From: Auanema rhodensis
Taxonomy: Eukaryota; Nematoda; Chromadorea; Rhabditida; Rhabditidae
Reading direction: 5' to 3'
Length of the DNA stretch: 64,000 nt
Assembly (NCBI GenBank): GCA_964057225.1
Contig: OZ059896.1
Location: forward strand, 10,726,001 to 10,790,000
The notes under the pieces were generated by a model. The model saw nothing but the letters and a program-made list of their open reading frames with translations, was not told where the DNA came from and ran no database searches. The translations under genes were made by a program, and so were the position numbers. This document shows, piece after piece, positions 51,501 through 62,934 of the stretch (the stretch's first letter is position 1; the number at the start of each line of letters is the position of its first letter).

Positions 51501-52924
51501 TCTGATTTTCTCTTCGTCAGTCGTTTGGTTTCAATTTTCCTAAAACTCTCTAAAAATCTTTTTCGTGTTCAGCTGTTAATATGATCTCATTTTGATTTGT
51601 TCATGCCATTCATTTCACTCGTATCATCATCCTTAGATGACGTTATCTGAATCTTACTACTTCAATTCGACTTTTTCTATTTTTAAGATAAACGCCTACT
51701 AATAACTTCTTTCATGGAATTTTAAATAAGAACATTTTCTAGCAATATGTTCATTTTCAATATATTTTTCTCGTTCCACTATTTACTAAACATTTGCAGT
51801 TTTCTTTCTTTTTTTTTCTTCTTTAATTTTTGCATGTTTTGAATTTTAATTTGAATCTAAAGAGTTGACTGCAATCTGGAAAAACCCATCTTCCTCCGTT
51901 TCGTTTTGTCTGATTTCAACATCCAAGAAAACTTGCTTCTCGTTCTGAGTACATTGAACTCCGTATATCAAAATAACTTCAGATATCACATGTTTTCTAA
52001 GTTTTTTGTTTTCACAGAAAAACAACATAATGTTGAATGTCCACGTAATTTCCATAATTTCTCATTAATTTGATCTTCATCAGAAACATTTTTCTCAGCT
52101 TAGCATCAAGTTCATTATTCTTATGCATGCCCTAAGATGATGAGCAGGCTTTTCCTTTCAATGAACTAAATGAAATTTAAATACCGATGCTTGAGAATTT
52201 TCTTTCTGCATTGGAACCTTTCTATTCCGATTCTAACCAATAGTTAATTCTATATGGAATTTTTCCTCTCGTTCTTTTCGCTTACAGCATTTCCTGAATC
52301 TTCTTCATAATCAGGTTTTCATTCATTATTAATCAGTATTATCAAAAACTAGGTAATATAGTATATAAATTATATGAAAGTATTATATATATATATATAT
52401 ATATCTTTATTTTTTTATTTATTTATTCATTCATATGAATATATATTGAAATGTTCATTTACTTCATTAATATGACGTCTAACCTTCTCTTTTCAGTTTT
52501 AATATTTTTGTTTATGTCAACACTATTTTACTTATAAATAAATAAATAAAAAATATTTTTTTTATATGAATATAGTATATTTAGTGAAATAATCTTACTT
52601 AATTAAAGTTTTTTTTTTCATTAATTATTTTGATTGTTTGTTGCTTTTATCATTATCTTTAAAGATAAATGTAATTCTTTCAATCAGTTTTATGTTCTCA
52701 AATTCTTTTTCTATTTTCTTTACTCTTCATCATCATACCTAGTTTTATTAGTTTCCATTTATCTATCTATCTATCTGTCCCTCTGTTACCCATCTCATTC
52801 GCTTTAGCTATAAATGCTTTTCCATTTAACTCGCTTTCCTTCATTTTTCAAAAAAAAAAAAAAATTCAAACTGAGGTATTACAGATCAAACGCATTCAGT
52901 ACAAGTGATGCAGATATTTTCCAA
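48579..52924. other. Pyrimidine-rich (+ strand) non-coding region
   Basis: No gene that I can support. From about 50000 the + strand is rich in CT, with (TC)n/(TCTA)n tracts at 50230-50470, 50980-51045 and 51400-51440, (TA)n at 52383-52402 and CTAT repeats at 52760-52780. A CpG-containing patch is at 51140-51250. ORFs over the CT tracts are Ser/Leu/Phe-rich repeat translations. It lies upstream of the + strand LAPTM-like gene and may include its promoter or 5' intron. Confidence 0.5.
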
Positions 52925-53792
52925 ATGGACTTAAATCATGAAGAAAAGAAAAAATTTCGTTGTTTATTTGGTTTTGCTCATGTATTAGTAAGTTTTAATA
53001 AATATTTCTATGTATTTTAATCAAAATAAAAAAGTTCTACTATTTCTTTCTTCATATAATATTATTTTATTATTAATTACTTTATAATATTTTTCAAAAA
53101 AATATTATAAATAATTATAAATATTTAAATATAAATAAACATTTATTTAGGTAGCTACTAAAGTGACAATAATATATTTTATAATATGGAATATTTTATT
53201 ATCCTTTCTACCTATGCCTCCTTATGCTATTTATGTTGGAATATTTGGATTAATTATGTGTATCATAGCTTTGTATGGTATTTTTATCAGGAATAAGCAT
53301 ATCTTACTGGCATTTTATTTTTATGTCGTAAGTTTTTAGTTTTAGTTTTTCATTTTATAAAAATATTTAACTTCAACTAAAAATATTCAAATTTCAGGTT
53401 GCTTCATTGTTTTTCTTATTAATTCTTGGTGGATATTTCTTTTTAGTAAATATATTTGATAAGGAGAGAGTTAAAGGTTTTTGTGCTTTATTTAAATTTA
53501 AATTTACAATTGAGTTTTCAGAAGCATTTGGACCAAAGTTCGATGATTTATCTATACTTGGCCATTTACTGGATGTTCTTCTCTTACTACTTCATTTTTA
53601 TTTGTTAAGCATTATCTGGAAATGCCGAAAATATTTTCAATTTGTTGAAACAAATCAAAACAAATGTAATCCGTTTTCCTAATTTGATTTTATTCTTTCA
53701 ACAATTTCTTTCAATTGTTTTACGATATTTACCTTCATTCAGGTACGGAAGCTCATCCTATGCGAACAGGAAAACTACCAGATTTACCTTGA
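52925..53792 (+). CDS. Four-transmembrane LAPTM4-like protein
   Basis: Exons 52925-52987, 53151-53327, 53398-53665 and 53743-53792 join in frame and end at TGA 53790-53792. The N-terminus MDLNHEEKKKFRCLFGFAHV precedes four hydrophobic segments: VTIIYFIIWNILLSFL, AIYVGIFGLIMCIIALYGIF, LLAFYFYVVASLFFLLILGG and LLDVLLLLLHFYLLSIIW. A loop of about 40 residues separates TM3 and TM4, and a short tail ends LPDLP. This topology fits LAPTM4/LAPTM5-type lysosomal or late-endosomal tetraspanners, many of which occur in nematodes; identity by fold only. The donor GTAATC at 53666 is good, but if it is not used the protein ends CNPFS at 53682. The start could also lie upstream, where the frame stays open to 52814, but that part is translated poly-A. 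Confidence 0.65.
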
Positions 53793-54989
53793 TCTCTATT
53801 GCTCATATGTTTTGTAATTCAAATTTTGTATATTTTTTTGAAAAACAAAAAAAAAAAAAAAAAGATTTTGGGTATATTAGAATATGAATATAATTAAAAA
53901 TTTATAAAAGATTATATATCTATTTATATATATATAGTGTATATATTAAATATGTAAATAGTATATTTTATATATTTAAAAAAGAAAAAAATAAGATGAA
54001 AACAGTGCTTATATACACATTATTGAAAAAAAAAATTGACAATCTTTCAGTGAATTGTAGAAATTCTGCTGATTAATGTTGAATTCACAAGCTATAAAAT
54101 AAATATATAAGTAAATAAACAACACATTTTAATTATATAAATACACATATTACATTCATTTATCATATAAATATATATTTATATATTAATGAATACTTAA
54201 AAAAAATAATAATTAATGGATGTATTATCGTCTTAGTTCATGTTATAATATATAATTATAATTATATAAATGTCATAAACATTATGATAAAGTATAAAAT
54301 ATAAGCTTATATAATATATAAATAGATAAATAGATAGATAAATGGATAGATAGTAAAGGCATAACTATAATATTTATATAATTTCTTAATTACATATAAC
54401 TTATATGTTACTTTTTCTATTACATTATATGTTTCTCTATAGAAATTTAGTATTTTTGCAAATATAAACGTTGTACTATGTCAACAGAATCTGTAGAACC
54501 ATTGTTTCGAAGAAGCAAATTTGGTGATTCTGACGGTATTTAGGCTTTACGCTCGTAACGTCTTTGTCTAAACGTTATGGTCAGGACTTTTCTGTCATCT
54601 TCCTTTTCATCTTTCAGTCAATGTCGTTATCTCAGTCTATTTTAAAATATCGATATATCAAGCATTCTTTTTATTTTTATGAATCAATTATAATTATAAA
54701 ATTATATTTCTATTCTATTTTATATATAATATTATATTAAATTGTTAGTATATTTTATGTTACTTTAATTTTTAAATACAAAATCTTTAAAAATAAGGTC
54801 AAAAAGCTTGACCTTTTTTTGAATTTCTTTTACTTTTTTTCAAAATGAAATCGTCTTATCAGATCATGTTTTCTCACTAAATCGACATTAAATCTAAAAT
54901 CGATAATCGAATTGTTTGCCTATTAAAGTTTTGATAATATATCATAATTATTAAATGTTTATTATATAATATTATTATTCTTATTGTAG
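53793..54989. other. Intergenic region between LAPTM-like and SDR genes
   Basis: AT-rich with GATA-type repeats near 54320-54355. A short GC-richer block at 54480-54620 contains a 21-codon ORF (MSTESVEPLFRRSKFGDSDG, TAG); it does not join in frame to the SDR gene. The block may be the SDR promoter. Confidence 0.4.
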
Positions 54990-56247
54990 ATGACGTCATC
55001 AGCTAGAGTTCAAGGTGTTGCGCTCATTACGGGTGCTAATCGTGGGGTTGGCTTAGAGTTAACAGCATCACTATTAAATAATCCTTTAATAACAAAAGTT
55101 TATGCTGGATGTCGTAATCCTGATAAGAGCTTCGTAAGAACTTATTTAAATTTTGAAATAAAATGAATTGAATCTTATTTAGGATCTTACTTCATTACCC
55201 GATCCTTATAAAAAATTGACAATATTAGAATTAGATATATCAAAGGATTGGGGTATTCGTCTTGCTTACGAGACACTTGAAAATAATTCTGGAAAACTGA
55301 ATATTCTAATTAACAATGCTGCAACACTTGATCAAGTAAAACTTTGGGAAAAAAACTTTTTTTTTCTAAAAATCTTTGATTAGGATGGAAAAGCTGGTAT
55401 TGGCAAAGGAGAACGTGTATCATGGTTGAAACATTTTGATGTAAATATTGTCTCACATGCCATGGTTATTCAGGTAAGAGCATTTTATTTAAATTTAAGT
55501 TGTTTAAATTAAATAAAAGATAAACGGTTTTAATGAATTTTCGGAAGAAAAAGTAGAAGAAGATGAAATTTTTGCAACGTTTATGATGTTTGAATAGTTT
55601 GTGTGAATGTCTTCTTTGTCTATATTGACGAACAAAACTTCAACAAAAGTTTTCAAAATCTAAATATTTAAATAAATCTTTATGAACGGCAATTATAATA
55701 TTTATTATAGGAATTTTTACCTCTTTTAAACAAAGGATTACAAAATAATGAAAATGTTACAATTATAAATATTTCTGGTTTAAAAGGATCTATTGAAGAA
55801 GGTGGAAATAGTGAAATATGTCATGGAAATTATGCTTATATGTGTTCAAAGGTTAACTTTATATTTTTTGTTTGTTTATTTGTTTATTTAATTTGAAGGC
55901 AGCTCTTAATAAGCTAACTAAAACACTTTCATCTGAATATCCGAATATGCTTGTCGTTTCAATGTGTCCTGGTTGGAACAAAACTTCAATGGGAGGAGCT
56001 GCTGTAAGTTAATTGAAAACTTGTATAACAGTCATATTTATGTATTTGATAGGCATTAGATGATCCAAAAGATACAGCTCCGAAGTTATTAGAATCAGTG
56101 AATTCAATGAATTTATCATGTTCTGGAGGTTTTTTCAATCGCAAAGGTAATAGGATTCCATTTTGAATAATCAAATAGTAATATTGATGTGTTGATTATT
56201 TATTTGTTGTTGTTCTATTTATATATATTATAGATAATTATATGTGA
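54990..56247 (+). CDS. Short-chain dehydrogenase/reductase, sniffer/carbonyl-reductase-like
   Basis: NAD(P)H-dependent oxidoreductase fold, cytosolic. Starts MTSSARVQGVALITGANRGV (ATG 54990, directly after TTGTAG). The cofactor-binding TGANRGVG (about residues 14-21), VYAGCRNPDK, LELDIS, ILINNAA, a YAYMCSK motif (catalytic YxxxK) and the downstream CPGW in VSMCPGWNKTSMGG are all present, in order. Length is about 245 residues, normal for the family. Splicing to the last exon (acceptor before 56234) gives FFNRKDNYM and TGA at 56245-56247; reading through the donor would stop at 56166. At the usual catalytic Ser the sequence is NISGLKGS, where sniffer-type proteins have ISS, so this residue may be Gly. 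Substrate unknown. Confidence 0.85.
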
Positions 56248-56543
56248 GCAAAAAGAAATTTAATATAATAAATTGTTTATAAAACTATGTATATTTCATG
56301 AAATCAAACAATTTTGTGAAAAAAAAGTGAATAATACCCGCACTGGCTGATTATAGTGGCATCATAGAAAAATGAATGCACAGACAAGAAAGAAAATGTT
56401 TGAGAGCATCTAGACAACTTCTTTTTCGAAATCAACAAACTTGCAATGACAAACTTTAAAATGGAGAAAGTACATTGTGAAATTGATAATGGTGACGATG
56501 ATGATATGAGATAACTGGAGATAGTCGCAAAATGCTGATAACT

Positions 56544-57556
56544 TTATTCGGAAGACGCTGATGGCGGTGAGCTCCTATTTGCCATTTCAACTTCAACTTC
56601 AATTCTGAAAAATAATAAAAATAGTATCTTATCAATGTACCCGATAATAGCTATAATAAAGAGAAAATATGAGAGCATGTTCGAACCTTGCAGGTGCTGA
56701 TGTTCCCTGAGATGATTCGGCTGTCGGTCTCTGAGCATTCGAAGACGAAGTCATTGTGTTCTGAAGAGAAAACGAATATTTTAGGATTCAATATCAGAAA
56801 ATAGCAAACAATTACTGATTAAAAACATTTTTTTATGTTTAAAACGAAATAAAACTTACAACTGGTGATGGAGAAACGGGAGTCAATGGAGCACTTCGAA
56901 TGGCTTCATCGTAAGAAGGTGGAGCATCAAACTTTGGATCGTGAACTGCTGGAGTAATATACATCGGAAGAGGAGATGTAGATGTTGGACGGGCGAACGT
57001 TGTCCTATCATGAGAGATTCGAACACCCGTTGAAGCAGTCATATGTCTCTGAAAATATAGAATAAGTACATGTCTATACTATACTATATTATATTAAATA
57101 TATAAAATAAATAGAAGTAACACCAACCGAACTTGATTGCGTTCGATCCTGTTGTCGTCGAGATCTTCGATTACTGACGAGCATACAAAACAGAGTCACA
57201 ACTACACTGACGACAGCAATAGCAGCTTAAAATTAAAAATTATTGCAAAAATAAAAAGGAATATTTGCTCAATATCGAGAATATTGTAAATGGAACTTTC
57301 GTTATTGATAGAAAAGTGAAGTTTTTTTTTTGAGAATTAAAGGACAAAACACTTCACTTATTGAACTTATGAGTACAGCCATAGGCTATATTTAAATATT
57401 TACTATATGATATAAAACATTACAAATAACTTTTAAAGTAGTGTAAATATTAAAATTAAAAAAAAATATATCAAATTGATTACCTATAATCAAAACAGTT
57501 AGGGCTCCATTAGGAATACCTTTACTAGATCCTGAATTATTATCAACAGGTCCCAT
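56544..57556 (-). CDS. Single-pass membrane protein with a cytoplasmic PPxY motif
   Basis: About 170 residues from five exons. Starts MGPVDNNSGSSKGIPNGAL (ATG 57556-57554) and ends RSSPPSASSE with TAA at 56546-56544. One transmembrane helix (LTVLIIAAIAVVSVVVTLFC) is followed by basic residues SNRRSRRQQDR, so the short N-terminus is outside and the C-terminus cytoplasmic. The tail has DAPPSYDEAIR, a PPxY ligand for WW domains of Nedd4-type ubiquitin ligases or related adaptors, and a long Ser/Thr/Pro-rich stretch. The family is not recognised. An acceptor-like TTTTAAG lies a few bases before this ATG, so upstream exons encoding a larger ectodomain are possible; ORF fragments near 57660-57850 are weak candidates. 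Confidence 0.65.
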
Positions 57557-60500
57557 TATGTTTATATCTTAAAATAAATATATTTATATATATAGATATA
57601 TGTATATAATTATATTCATTTATTATTATATTTATATAATATAAAGAAGAAAAAATGGTTATGTTACAAATGATTTTTTGAACTTTATATTCGATGTCAA
57701 AGAAAAAACGATATGAACTGGAGTATATGATTCAGGAAATGCCGAAGCCCCGACGGCAAGTTTTTCATCACCGTTGGGAGAAAGAGATGAGGGGGGGGGG
57801 GTAAAGGTGAAGCAGAGAGTGAAACTTAAACAAACTATGAAAGAGAGAAAGAAAGCGAAAATGAGAAATAGATTAAAATAAGAAGAGAGTGGATAGAAAG
57901 TCAATAGTAGAACGACAAGGTGATGAGAAACCATGAGAACAGTAGACATAGGATTTCAATGGCTGAAGGTAAAGTATGGTTGTGTAGAGAAAGAAAATTG
58001 AGAACGAGAATAAACTGATAGAATAGAAGAATTATGAAGTTAAAGTAATGAGTATTTGGAGAAAATATAGAATAAAGAAAAAGTAGATAAACGAAAATAT
58101 AATTAATAAGAAATGCTGACTAACAATATATATTGGTTTTTTTAAAGAAATTATGACGAAATAGAAGAGAAGAATGTTGAAAGAGAAATAATATAATTAT
58201 GTAATTTTGAAGTCTACTATGATTATTTCAATATAAATTTCCATCAAAAAATTGGAACATTTTAACGGCTTTAGATATATTTTGTACTAGAAGGTCATCT
58301 GTAAAGTAAATAGTAATGATTAAAATGAAAAATGTAGAATAAGAACTAGAAATTTTAACTATACATATAGCTAGCTGAACAAAAATCCAAGTGAATTGAA
58401 AGATGTCGATATTGAAATGGTTCTTCCCTCTGATTGATTTGCTAATCCAAAAGTCAAACCGTTCAAATTATGAAATTTTGCTCCGATCAAATGAAATGCT
58501 CTGAGAAAAAACGTGAAAAATCGACGTGTGGGGGAGGTGGCGCAGCTTTCAAGACGATGAGCATGATGAAGCAGTTGTATACACATGGGGGTGAATGTTA
58601 TCGAACAATCTATGTAGTTCTAGTTTTTAATCCAACAATGTCTACTTCTTCTAGATACACTTCTTTCAGTTTTTACATCATTTTTTCTCTCAAAGAACAA
58701 TTATTGAGATGTTAAGAGCAAGCTAGATAAAACGCATGATGAGATGCTTGTCATGATGAATAATAAGAAAATGATGAAGACGATCATGAAGATGATAGGA
58801 AGAACGGCAGCATGCCAGACGGAGCTTCTGTGTTGCCGTTAAGTTGACATCAAAGAAAACAGTAGAAGAATAAGCGTCATGAGAGAAAGTGAGAACGCAA
58901 GAGTGATGAGGTGAAGCAAAGAATGAGGAAAGGAAGAGGTCTATTTGAAAATCAAATAAAAGGTCTAATAGATTGGAAATAAGTTTGTTTAATAAACATA
59001 AACTTTCTCTCTATCCCTTTTTCTCTTTCATTCTCTCTTCACTTTGTATTAACTATTTCTGTCCTGTATCACTCTGCATACATATATTATCATAAAGATT
59101 ATGATGTTCAGAATGAGATACATATTATAAACATTATTATAATATATATATTTAAATATAATATAATAAGAATTATAATTAATTTTATTATAAATAAGAT
59201 TTTTATTTCTATTTTTTTTCAATATAATAACTCTTTTTAAATATTATATAAGATACAATCTAAATACTATATGAGCATACATATCTATCTATCTAGTATA
59301 CTATGTATATAAATACATATAGATAAATACATAGATATAAACTTATGTACTTTCAAATATATATATTGAAGAAATTTGAATAAATAAGAATATATACTCA
59401 TATCAAAATTTATTTTTAAAATTATATATATATTTAATTGTTTGAATTTATAAAATTATATTAGTTAATGAAAGTAACTCATCTTTGTCAGTTTTTACAC
59501 CAATCCCTCGTTCTGTTTTTCAAAAAAAGTTTTAAAAAGAAAAAAAGTGACAGCAAAGGAGAGGATATGAATTGAAATATGAAAATGAAATGATTTTCAT
59601 GAAAATTGATTGGAAAGAGATACTTTTTACATGAAAGAAATGAAAACAAATGAAATAGAAGACGGCATGACATACATATGATGAGTAAACTTGAACTTCT
59701 GATGTTCTAAAGATCAGAAGAGCAACGACAGAGTAACGTCAGAAGTTGGCAGCATCACCCAGTTTAAAGTAAATATACTCTTTTGGTCCAGAAATCTTTG
59801 TGTTGAACACTACTGCTTGTTTAACGATTTGAGCCCGTGAGGACCGGGTAATGGAAAGCTCCGTTTACCGATCCGTCACTGTTTCTCTTACAAACAAGAT
59901 GATGAAATGTTCTTGTTTATAATCTATTAGATTGAACTATAAAACAAGAAAAAAAAAAGAAGCAAAAAGAGAATATACAGAAACTTTATCTGAATTTATC
60001 TTCTCTATTCTCTCAAAGATTTTAATTACAGAACGTTAACAGCTTGCTTTTGAACTGGAATCATATAAATCTGATAGTGAAGTTATGGCTTTAACCGGTT
60101 AAAAATATTTGGAAAAAATTGATATTCGCATTAAGGAAAGCACACGAATCATTATTTATCTGTTTAATGGTCGAAATTTTAGTTATATATTAGAATATGA
60201 AGCTATTTTAAGTAATAATAACTATATAAAAGTCGTTGAAGTGAAATATGTATATGATAAACGAATTGATAGTCAAAGAGAAATGAATAGAAATCGAATA
60301 TTTGAATTTTGCATGTGAATACAGCACAAATATTTCCTCTTTAGTGATCTTTCTATCTCATTCTTTCGATTCAACTCTCTCTTCTCTTTCTTTCTCTCTC
60401 TCTATCTATCTATATATCTGTCTATCTATCTCTCTCTCTCTATCTATCTATCTCATTCTCTTTGGTATTCATTATATTACTCTCCATCTTTCTTTCTCTC

Positions 60501-62006
60501 TTTTTCTCCCTCTATCTGTAAGCTAGTATAAGTATGTATGTGTTCCTAAACAACGTAGTCCATTTTCTCAATTTGAAAAGAAGGATTACTAATTCAACTT
60601 TATAATCAATAAAATATCCTTTGAGAAGGTAATCGGTAGAGTTTTAATAAGAATCTAAAGAATTTCCAATGGGTGAAACATAATATCGTTACCTTGTGTG
60701 GCTTACATTTCAACATACTCATTGTATCTCTCCATTGTTTCTTCATGCTTATTAATGGAAAAATGCAATTTTTGAGAATAAAGTTCGGGTATTCCCATGA
60801 ATTTATAAAAAAAATAAAATTTCATATAAATTTTGATTATAATTATTAAAATAAATAATATATATATACATATATATATAGTAAAATATTTGTAATACAA
60901 TTAAAAGACAATGAGAATAAAGAGAGGCCATGGCATGATAGATTGTTTTCTAAAGAAATGACAATAATTCAAAAAATTCTACAACATGAATAGTTCAAAA
61001 AATCATTTATAAATATTCTATTTCAATATAATTGATAAATAGGAATTTAGTTAAAGAATAATGGTTCAACCTACCGTTCGCAAGGAGCTTCGATGTAAAG
61101 AATGATTGTATGGATGGTATTTGAAGAGAGTAAAGAAATTTTTTTCTTTTCTTTTTTTCACTACTCGCTCTATCTCTCTCTTACTATTTCTCTTAACTTC
61201 TCAACTCTTTCACCTTCTAACGTACTTCTTCAATCTCTCTTTCTCTATTTATCTCTTCCTCCATTTCTCAACCAAGAACAAATGTTTGCCATTTTCACCA
61301 TCACTTCTATCAGCAATATCTACTCATTCTAAGTACACAAAAGACTACAAGAAAGTTTAGGTTCCGATGCTGAAAGACAACATGCAAAGATTCTGTTCAA
61401 AAGATAAAGAGGTTACAAAACTTATTTTGTGATAACACTGTTCATATGATTTATGTACACTTTGTGTGAAATACTTAAACACATAATATATCTTTAAATA
61501 TATTTATTTTTTTTAATATTTTATTTTAATAATTATAATTATATTTTATTTTTTAAAATAAATATAAACCTATTTCTAATATTATTATTTTATTTTACAG
61601 AGAACTAGTTATAGAGACTCAAACAGGATTAACTTTGAAACTTGTACATTGTGCTCTTTTCTATCATCTTTATAAATTTATTCGTCACACAAAAAAAGAG
61701 CAAAAACTTTATTTGATTTGACTTCTCAACCTTTCAGAGTTGTTCTATTCATTTTTTTATTGCAATATTTAATTGTATTATAATATTTGTATTTAATTAA
61801 AAAAAAAATATATGAAATAAATAAGAATAAAATTGAAAGATATTTATGAATATTGTTTTCTTTTCTTCAACAAAAACAATCTTTTTGTTGTTTTTCTTAA
61901 AACTTATATTAAACTGATTCATAATAAATAAAAAATAATGTTTATTTAATTGAAATTATTGTTGTTTTTCTAATAGACTGTTATTATTTTTCTATTTCTT
62001 ATCATA
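57557..62006. other. 4.4-kb largely non-coding region
   Basis: From 57650 to about 59000 the + strand is purine-rich, as expected for DNA upstream of a minus-strand gene here. A GC-richer patch lies at 59690-59890 with a small hairpin (GGTAATGGA / TCCGTTTACC). From 60330 to 61280 the + strand becomes CT-rich ((TCTA)n near 60395-60450). A candidate terminal exon is at 61601-61721. No other coding sequence is supported. Confidence 0.45.
61601..61721 (+). CDS. Possible orphan terminal exon (weak)
   Basis: After a good acceptor (TTTTATTTTACAG) one frame is open for 40 codons: ELVIETQTGLTLKLVHCALF, then YHLYKFIRHTKKEQKLYLI and TGA. Its composition looks protein-like compared with the surrounding repeats. 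No upstream exon with matching phase was convincing; a 17-codon segment at 61360-61410 is in a different phase. It may be a fragment of an unrecognised gene or chance. Confidence 0.2.
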
Positions 62007-62704
62007 TTAAGCTAAAATTCCAAAACGATCAAAATGTCTTGTTACTATATAAAGTGTTAATTGAATTTCTCCCATAGATACACAACTAAGTTTTGGACGT
62101 TCTTCCGGATCATTCAAAACTTCTAAATTTGATACTTGTAATCCTCCTCCAACAAAGCTTTGCATTAATTCATCACGAGTGCTGCCTTTTGGTCTCCAAA
62201 TAGGGGAGCTTAACTATAAAAATTCATATGAAATGTATATGTAATGAATAATAATATTAACTGTATGTGCTCCTGGAGCCGTTGGAACAAAAATGGAGCC
62301 ATACCCATATAGTTCTTGTCTATTATAGTCATCATAATGCCATATTTGAAAATGAAATTTCGGCCAACCTAAAGAATACTCTCTATAACATCATACGTCC
62401 AGCAAAAAAAAAGAATAAAAATAACTTTTAATAGAATTACCTTGAATTGTTTTAGTTGCTAAATGTAAATCTATAGGCTGAGAAAAAAAACATGGCTCAA
62501 ACGATGATGGTATATCTGTATGACTTTGACCACTTGTATGACCTTCTATAACTTTCCAACCACCACCTAGATGTTTAATTAAATATAAGAAATGTGTTTA
62601 AGCACAACTAATTAACCTATTTCTAATGACCAACAACATGATAATCGATTGCTTTTGAAGCCTGAGCCACTTTCAAGTTGGCCACAGATGTATAATTCTG
62701 CCAT
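62007..62704 (-). CDS. B9D2: B9 domain-containing protein 2 (MKS complex, ciliary transition zone)
   Basis: Part of the MKS module of the ciliary transition zone, which gates proteins into cilia. Starts [20 protein letters not shown] (ATG 62704-62702) and ends [10 protein letters not shown] with TAA at 62009-62007; four exons. The whole protein is a B9 domain: [78 protein letters not shown] and FVGGG match B9D2 rather than B9D1 or MKS1. Length (about 170) is typical. The ATG is three bases after TTATAG, and an X-box lies about 150 bp upstream. The nematode orthologue is mksr-2. Confidence 0.93.
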
Positions 62705-62934
62705 GAGCTATAATGAAGATAACAAATAATTTATTAAACATAAAAAAATAAATTTAACAACATTTCTTAAAAAGAAAATAAAAACTCTATACATCAACGA
62801 AATAACATACAACTGAAACATTGACTTATAGTGGTCAATAACAACAGTTGCTATGGCAACAACACGGTCCTTTTCATTAACTATTTGATACCTATGTAGT
62901 TCAATTGTAAAATTTCTTATATTTATACCATTTT
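62705..62934 (-). promoter_or_regulatory. Upstream region of B9D2 with X-box
   Basis: 230 bp between the stop of the upstream gene and the B9D2 start. It contains GTTGCTATGGCAAC (62847-62860), which fits the RFX/DAF-19 X-box consensus at both half-sites. Possible 3' splice sites are TTTCAG (ending at 62813) and TTATAG (ending at 62708). Confidence 0.75.
62847..62860 (-). promoter_or_regulatory. X-box (RFX/DAF-19 binding site)
   Basis: The half-sites GTTGCT and GGCAAC are separated by AT; on the gene strand it reads GTTGCCATAGCAAC. It is 143 bp upstream of the B9D2 ATG. X-boxes close to the start codon are the known control element of nematode ciliary genes. Confidence 0.8.

Noticed and set aside
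51846-52055. Minus-strand 69-codon ORF
   Set aside because: The C-terminal half looks protein-like, but there is no homology that I recognise and no supporting exon on either side.
54485-54543. 21-codon ORF as the first exon of the SDR
   Set aside because: Joining it to the acceptor at 54989 brings a stop codon into frame.
57659-57949. Minus-strand ORF as an upstream exon of the PPxY gene
   Set aside because: A stretch near 57660-57780 looks coding, but no in-frame donor joins it to the exon at 57485-57566; kept only as a possibility.
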